Origin: Lentisphaerota bacterium
GTDB lineage: Bacteria; Verrucomicrobiota; Lentisphaeria; Victivallales; GWF2-50-93
DNA: 7,023 nt
NCBI GenBank assembly: GCA_025360875.1
Contig: JANYBI010000737.1
Coordinates: forward strand, 1-7,023
Direction of reading: 5' to 3'
A model generated the notes under the pieces. The model was not told the DNA's origin and ran no database searches. It saw only the letters and a program-made list of their open reading frames with translations. Within the stretch, counting starts at the first letter, position 1; each line of letters begins with the position of its first letter. Made by a program: the position numbers and the translations under genes. Below are positions 5,160-7,023 of this stretch, in pieces.

Positions 5160-5962
5160 GTTACTTTCCCGTGTTCCATCAGCATCGTCTTCAATTCCGG
5201 ATATTTCACTTTCATGTAGTCGATGAACAGTTTTGGATCGATCGAGTTGCCAGTGAACATGTCATAGTGCGCCGGAATAGTCAGGGACGGCTTTATTGAA
5301 CCTGCGAGATCCGCAGCTTCCTGATATGTCATGTTGCCTATGCAGTTCCTCGAGTAGCGCTCAGCATCCCTGCCGTTGATTGGAAGAGTCGCGATGTTGA
5401 TTTTCCATTTGCGGAGCTTTGCATGAATGCCCTCGTAGATGCAGCAGTCGCCGGGATGATAAAGAGTGACGCCATTCCCTTCAAAGATAAATCCGAGATG
5501 CGGATAAAGGCCTGTTTTCTCATCATAGTCCAGGAATTCATGGGCTGCAGGTATTGCGGAAATAGTGACATCCTTGATTTTTACAGTTTCCCCGTCATTA
5601 AGGCCCCTGAGACGGTTTTCAGGTATGCCGGTTTCCTTCTGTACGGAATCTTTTACCGCCCTTGGTAGGACAAATACCGAACTGGGAGATTTTGAAGCGA
5701 TGGTCGGCCATACTCGACGGTCGATATGGTCGATGTGGTCGTGTGAGCCGGTGATGATATCGGCGTTCGTCAGTTCCTCGGCCTTTATCGGAGGAGGGAA
5801 ATTCCGTCCATTGTCCAGAGAAAGATAAGGATCGATATATATGACGGTTTTCCCAAGTTTAAGCACGTAGCTGTGCTGGCCTAGCCAGCATAATGCCGCC
5901 TGGCCTTTTTTAATGTTGAGACTGTTGATTTCAGATATAATCTTTTGTCCGATTGTTTCCAT
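5147..5962 (-). CDS. UlaG-like metallo-beta-lactamase-fold hydrolase
   Basis: This 271-residue cytoplasmic enzyme keeps the full metal site of the fold. It has HDHIDH (74-79, the HxHxDH motif), His141 (AAHEF), Asp172 (HPGD) and His232 (PAHYDMF). GQHSYVLKLG (28-37), YIDPYLS (42-48) and LPINGRD (193-199) point to the UlaG/YtnP-like branch, whose best known member is L-ascorbate-6-phosphate lactonase. Other members are general metal-dependent hydrolases, so the substrate is not settled. The start has a ribosome binding site (AAGGA, minus strand, 5972-5976) 9 nt upstream. The gene converges on the SDR gene, and the shared terminator covers both ends. A palindrome cluster at 5985-6143 lies in its upstream region, so its promoter must be inside or beyond that cluster. 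Confidence 0.87.
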   Translation of the reverse strand: METIGQKIISEINSLNIKKGQAALCWLGQHSYVLKLGKTVIYIDPYLSLDNGRNFPPPIKAEELTNADIITGSHDHIDHIDRRVWPTIASKSPSSVFVLPRAVKDSVQKETGIPENRLRGLNDGETVKIKDVTISAIPAAHEFLDYDEKTGLYPHLGFIFEGNGVTLYHPGDCCIYEGIHAKLRKWKINIATLPINGRDAERYSRNCIGNMTYQEAADLAGSIKPSLTIPAHYDMFTGNSIDPKLFIDYMKVKYPELKTMLMEHGKVTKIN

Positions 5963-5984
5963 AATTATTTATCCTTCTGTATTT

Positions 5985-6143
5985 TTCGCGTTAGCGAACT
6001 TGGAGTGCGGCGATTTATCGCCGCCTTGTTCCGCGAAATTTATTTCGCGAATTATCTTTCTTGGACGGAATAAATTCCATCATTAAAGGCGGTGATGAAT
6101 CACCGCACTTCCGCCTTCGCGTAAAAGCTACGGCGCGACAGGC
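5985..6143. repeat. Left palindrome cluster (downstream of the RAYT)
   Basis: A short TTCGC-GTTA-GCGAA hairpin (5985-5998) comes first. Four hairpins of equal design follow, each with two 8-nt arms and a 2-nt centre: H1 6007-6024 (GCGGCGAT arm), H2 6032-6049 (CGCGAAAT arm), H3 6064-6081 (GACGGAAT arm, one C-A mismatch at 6066/6079) and H4 6089-6106 (GCGGTGAT arm). A looser hairpin, GCCTTCGCG with CGCGA-c-AGGC, ends the cluster (6113-6143). H1 and H4 are near inverted copies of each other. The cluster lies between the RAYT stop and the start of the hydrolase gene. Confidence 0.88.
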
Positions 6144-6157
6144 CAAGTGCTTCGCAA

Positions 6158-6703
6158 TCAATAATTATCGTTAATTTTCAGGTTTCCTGTTTTATATGAC
6201 TCAAGTCGTTTTCTTATTTGCTTGTCGGCATTGAATTTAAAAAAGCCGGCTGAGCAGAACTCATAGTCTTCCGCGTTCTTTACAATACCATGATGTACCG
6301 GATTATTCATTACATATTTCAATCTTGCGTAATAACTGTTTTCATAGGCGAGGCATGAGTCCCAGAATTCAAACCAGATCTTTCGGCCAGGAATATTATC
6401 TGACTTGTTTAAATTAATTGAGCTTCTCCCATGGATAGTTTTGAATATTTTACCTAGTCCAGTGTCATTTTCATTGGGAGATCTGACTATGAGATGGTAA
6501 TGATTTGACATTATGGCCCAGGCAATAGGAGTCCACGTGTATTCAGATAAGGAGGAGAAGATTATATCTTCAAGCATCTTGAGCTTTTCGGAGGTATTGA
6601 AAAGGCGTGCTTTTTGATAGGTTCCAGAGGTGACCATATAGTTCGTATTTGCTATGAAAACATGGGGCGGACTATGATGCCACGTATTTTTTAAGGTATT
6701 CAT
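6158..6703 (-). CDS. REP-associated tyrosine transposase (RAYT, HUH/Y1 family)
   Basis: This 181-residue single-strand DNA nuclease/strand transferase is related to IS200/IS605 transposases. The HUH motif is HYH (68-70) in IMSNHYHLIVRSP. The segment SYYARLKYVMNNPVHHGIV (123-141) is the conserved C-terminal helix of the family, where Tyr130 is the likely nucleophile (Tyr124/125 are alternatives). The N-terminus WHHSPPHVF (8-16) and YMVTSGTYQKARLF (22-35) match a RAYT subgroup. Length is typical, both motifs are intact and no frameshift is seen, so it may be active. The ribosome binding site GGAGA (minus strand, 6713-6709) is 5 nt before the ATG. RAYTs usually occur as single, domesticated genes that move or maintain REP palindromes, and here palindromes flank both ends. 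Confidence 0.92.
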   Translation of the reverse strand: MNTLKNTWHHSPPHVFIANTNYMVTSGTYQKARLFNTSEKLKMLEDIIFSSLSEYTWTPIAWAIMSNHYHLIVRSPNENDTGLGKIFKTIHGRSSINLNKSDNIPGRKIWFEFWDSCLAYENSYYARLKYVMNNPVHHGIVKNAEDYEFCSAGFFKFNADKQIRKRLESYKTGNLKINDNY

Positions 6704-6720
6704 AAAAATCTCCGATTTTT
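6704..6720 (-). promoter_or_regulatory. Hairpin enclosing the RAYT ribosome binding site
   Basis: On the minus strand AAAAATC-GGA-GATTTTT forms a perfect 7-bp inverted repeat directly before the RAYT ATG. The Shine-Dalgarno GGAGA spans the loop and the 3' arm. An A/T-only stem is weak, so it could modulate translation only slightly. The structure is seen; the role is inferred. Confidence 0.4.
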
Positions 6721-6721
6721 A

Positions 6722-6867
6722 CTTGGAGTGCGGTGATTTATCACCGCCATGTTCCGCGAAATTCATTTCGCGGTTCTTTCATTTTCTCATTCTTTAGGAC
6801 GGAATAAATTCCGTCGTTAAAGGCGGTGATGAATCACCGCACTCCATGGAGCGCATTCTGCGCTCGG
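6722..6867. repeat. Right palindrome cluster (upstream of the RAYT)
   Basis: This is a direct repeat of the left cluster, with the same four hairpins: H1 6730-6747 (GCGGTGAT arm), H2 6754-6773 (9-bp arms CCGCGAAAT/ATTTCGCGG), H3 6798-6815 (GACGGAAT arm, perfect) and H4 6823-6840 (GCGGTGAT arm). The outer segments 6724-6748 and 6822-6846 are 25-nt inverted copies with a single mismatch, so the whole cluster is also one large palindrome. A fifth hairpin GAGCGCA-TTC-TGCGCTC (6849-6865) follows, joined through the palindrome CTCCATGGAG (6842-6851). The H2-H3 spacer is 10 nt longer than in the left cluster. Confidence 0.9.
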
Positions 6868-6876
6868 AATCAAAAT

Positions 6877-7023
6877 TTATTTCTTATCTGGATTTAATGG
6901 TTTTACAATTCCTTGATCAGATACGCCCGCCTGAGTTTGCCAGTCAATATTATTTATGACAGATTGGATATGTATTTGCACATATCCATCTTTATCTAAC
7001 TCGTTTTAAACACTTTCAAAAAC
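6877..7023 (-). pseudogene. C-terminal end of an unrecognised protein, probably interrupted
   Basis: The minus strand is open from 7005 to the stop TAA at 6877-6879 for 42 codons. It reads NELDKDGYVQIHIQS, then VINNIDWQTQAGVSDQGIVK, ending PLNPDKK. The composition looks like a real soluble protein end. There is no ATG, and an in-frame TAA at 7006-7008 cuts it off from VFESV at the window edge. One extra A in the AAAA run at 7004-7007 would instead join the other frame (FLKVFK) to NELDKDGY. It may therefore be a frameshifted gene or a decayed remnant. I do not recognise the family. Besides this fragment and the repeats, 6704-7023 shows nothing else. Confidence 0.4.

Larger units (their letters stand above)
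5985..6867. mobile_element. REP-type element: RAYT gene bracketed by two palindrome clusters
   Basis: The unit consists of the transposase gene (minus strand) with one four-hairpin cluster on each side, both in the same orientation. This matches the known arrangement in which a RAYT sits among the REP palindromes it acts on. The outer limits are set by the last recognisable palindromes (5985 and 6867). No target-site duplication was recognised. Confidence 0.75.

Noticed and set aside
5423..5828. Plus-strand open frames opposite the hydrolase gene
   Set aside because: They are shadows of a gene with a complete metal-binding motif set, and show no protein features of their own.
5985..6867. CRISPR array
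   Set aside because: The repeats are hairpins of different sequence set 7-24 nt apart, with no regular unique spacers and no cas genes. The flanking RAYT explains them better.

Overview
The window looks like a bacterial chromosome segment. The organism is probably Gram-negative, and perhaps from the Planctomycetes-Verrucomicrobia-Chlamydiae side (Lentisphaerota, Kiritimatiellota or Verrucomicrobiota). That placement is a weak inference from a bS21 with a Gly/Ser-rich tail, the style of the REP-associated transposase and its palindromic repeats. No marker here fixes the taxon.

Layout, left to right. (1) 1-950: the 3' part of a sigma-70 family sigma factor, then rpsU (bS21) and a clear intrinsic terminator. 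This is a housekeeping, fairly GC-rich block. (2) 1043-3591: a GT-B-like glycosyltransferase candidate, then a two-gene ABC-2 type exporter (ATPase and six-helix permease). All are on the + strand, and the two exporter genes overlap by 8 nt. The exporter genes, above all the permease, look more AT-rich than their neighbours. (3) 3584-5129: an NAD-dependent epimerase/dehydratase (extended SDR) gene and, just upstream, a VapBC-type toxin-antitoxin module. The first 63 bp of the SDR gene occur twice: as an orphan fragment overlapping the permease stop codon (3584-3646), and as the start of the intact gene (4383-4445). The toxin-antitoxin module, with its own consensus promoter, lies between the copies. 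(4) 5147-5962, minus strand: an UlaG-like metallo-beta-lactamase-fold hydrolase, convergent with the SDR gene. The two genes share a bidirectional terminator that contains the last codons of both. (5) 5985-6867: a REP-associated tyrosine transposase (RAYT, HUH type) on the minus strand, bracketed by two directly repeated clusters of four hairpins each. (6) 6877-7023: the apparent C-terminal end of an unrecognised minus-strand gene, interrupted by an in-frame stop.

How the parts may work together. The ABC ATPase and permease form one translationally coupled exporter. The orphan SDR start overlaps the permease stop by 8 nt, so the SDR gene was probably once the third gene of that operon. The VapBC module now separates them and may provide transcription and translational coupling to the restored SDR gene. 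The RAYT and its palindromes form a self-contained REP-type element next to the hydrolase gene, and one hairpin cluster lies in that gene's upstream region.

The two most notable items are the toxin-antitoxin module bracketed by a duplicated gene start whose copies differ only by synonymous C/T changes, and the RAYT flanked by hairpins of identical geometry with a compensatory base-pair change.
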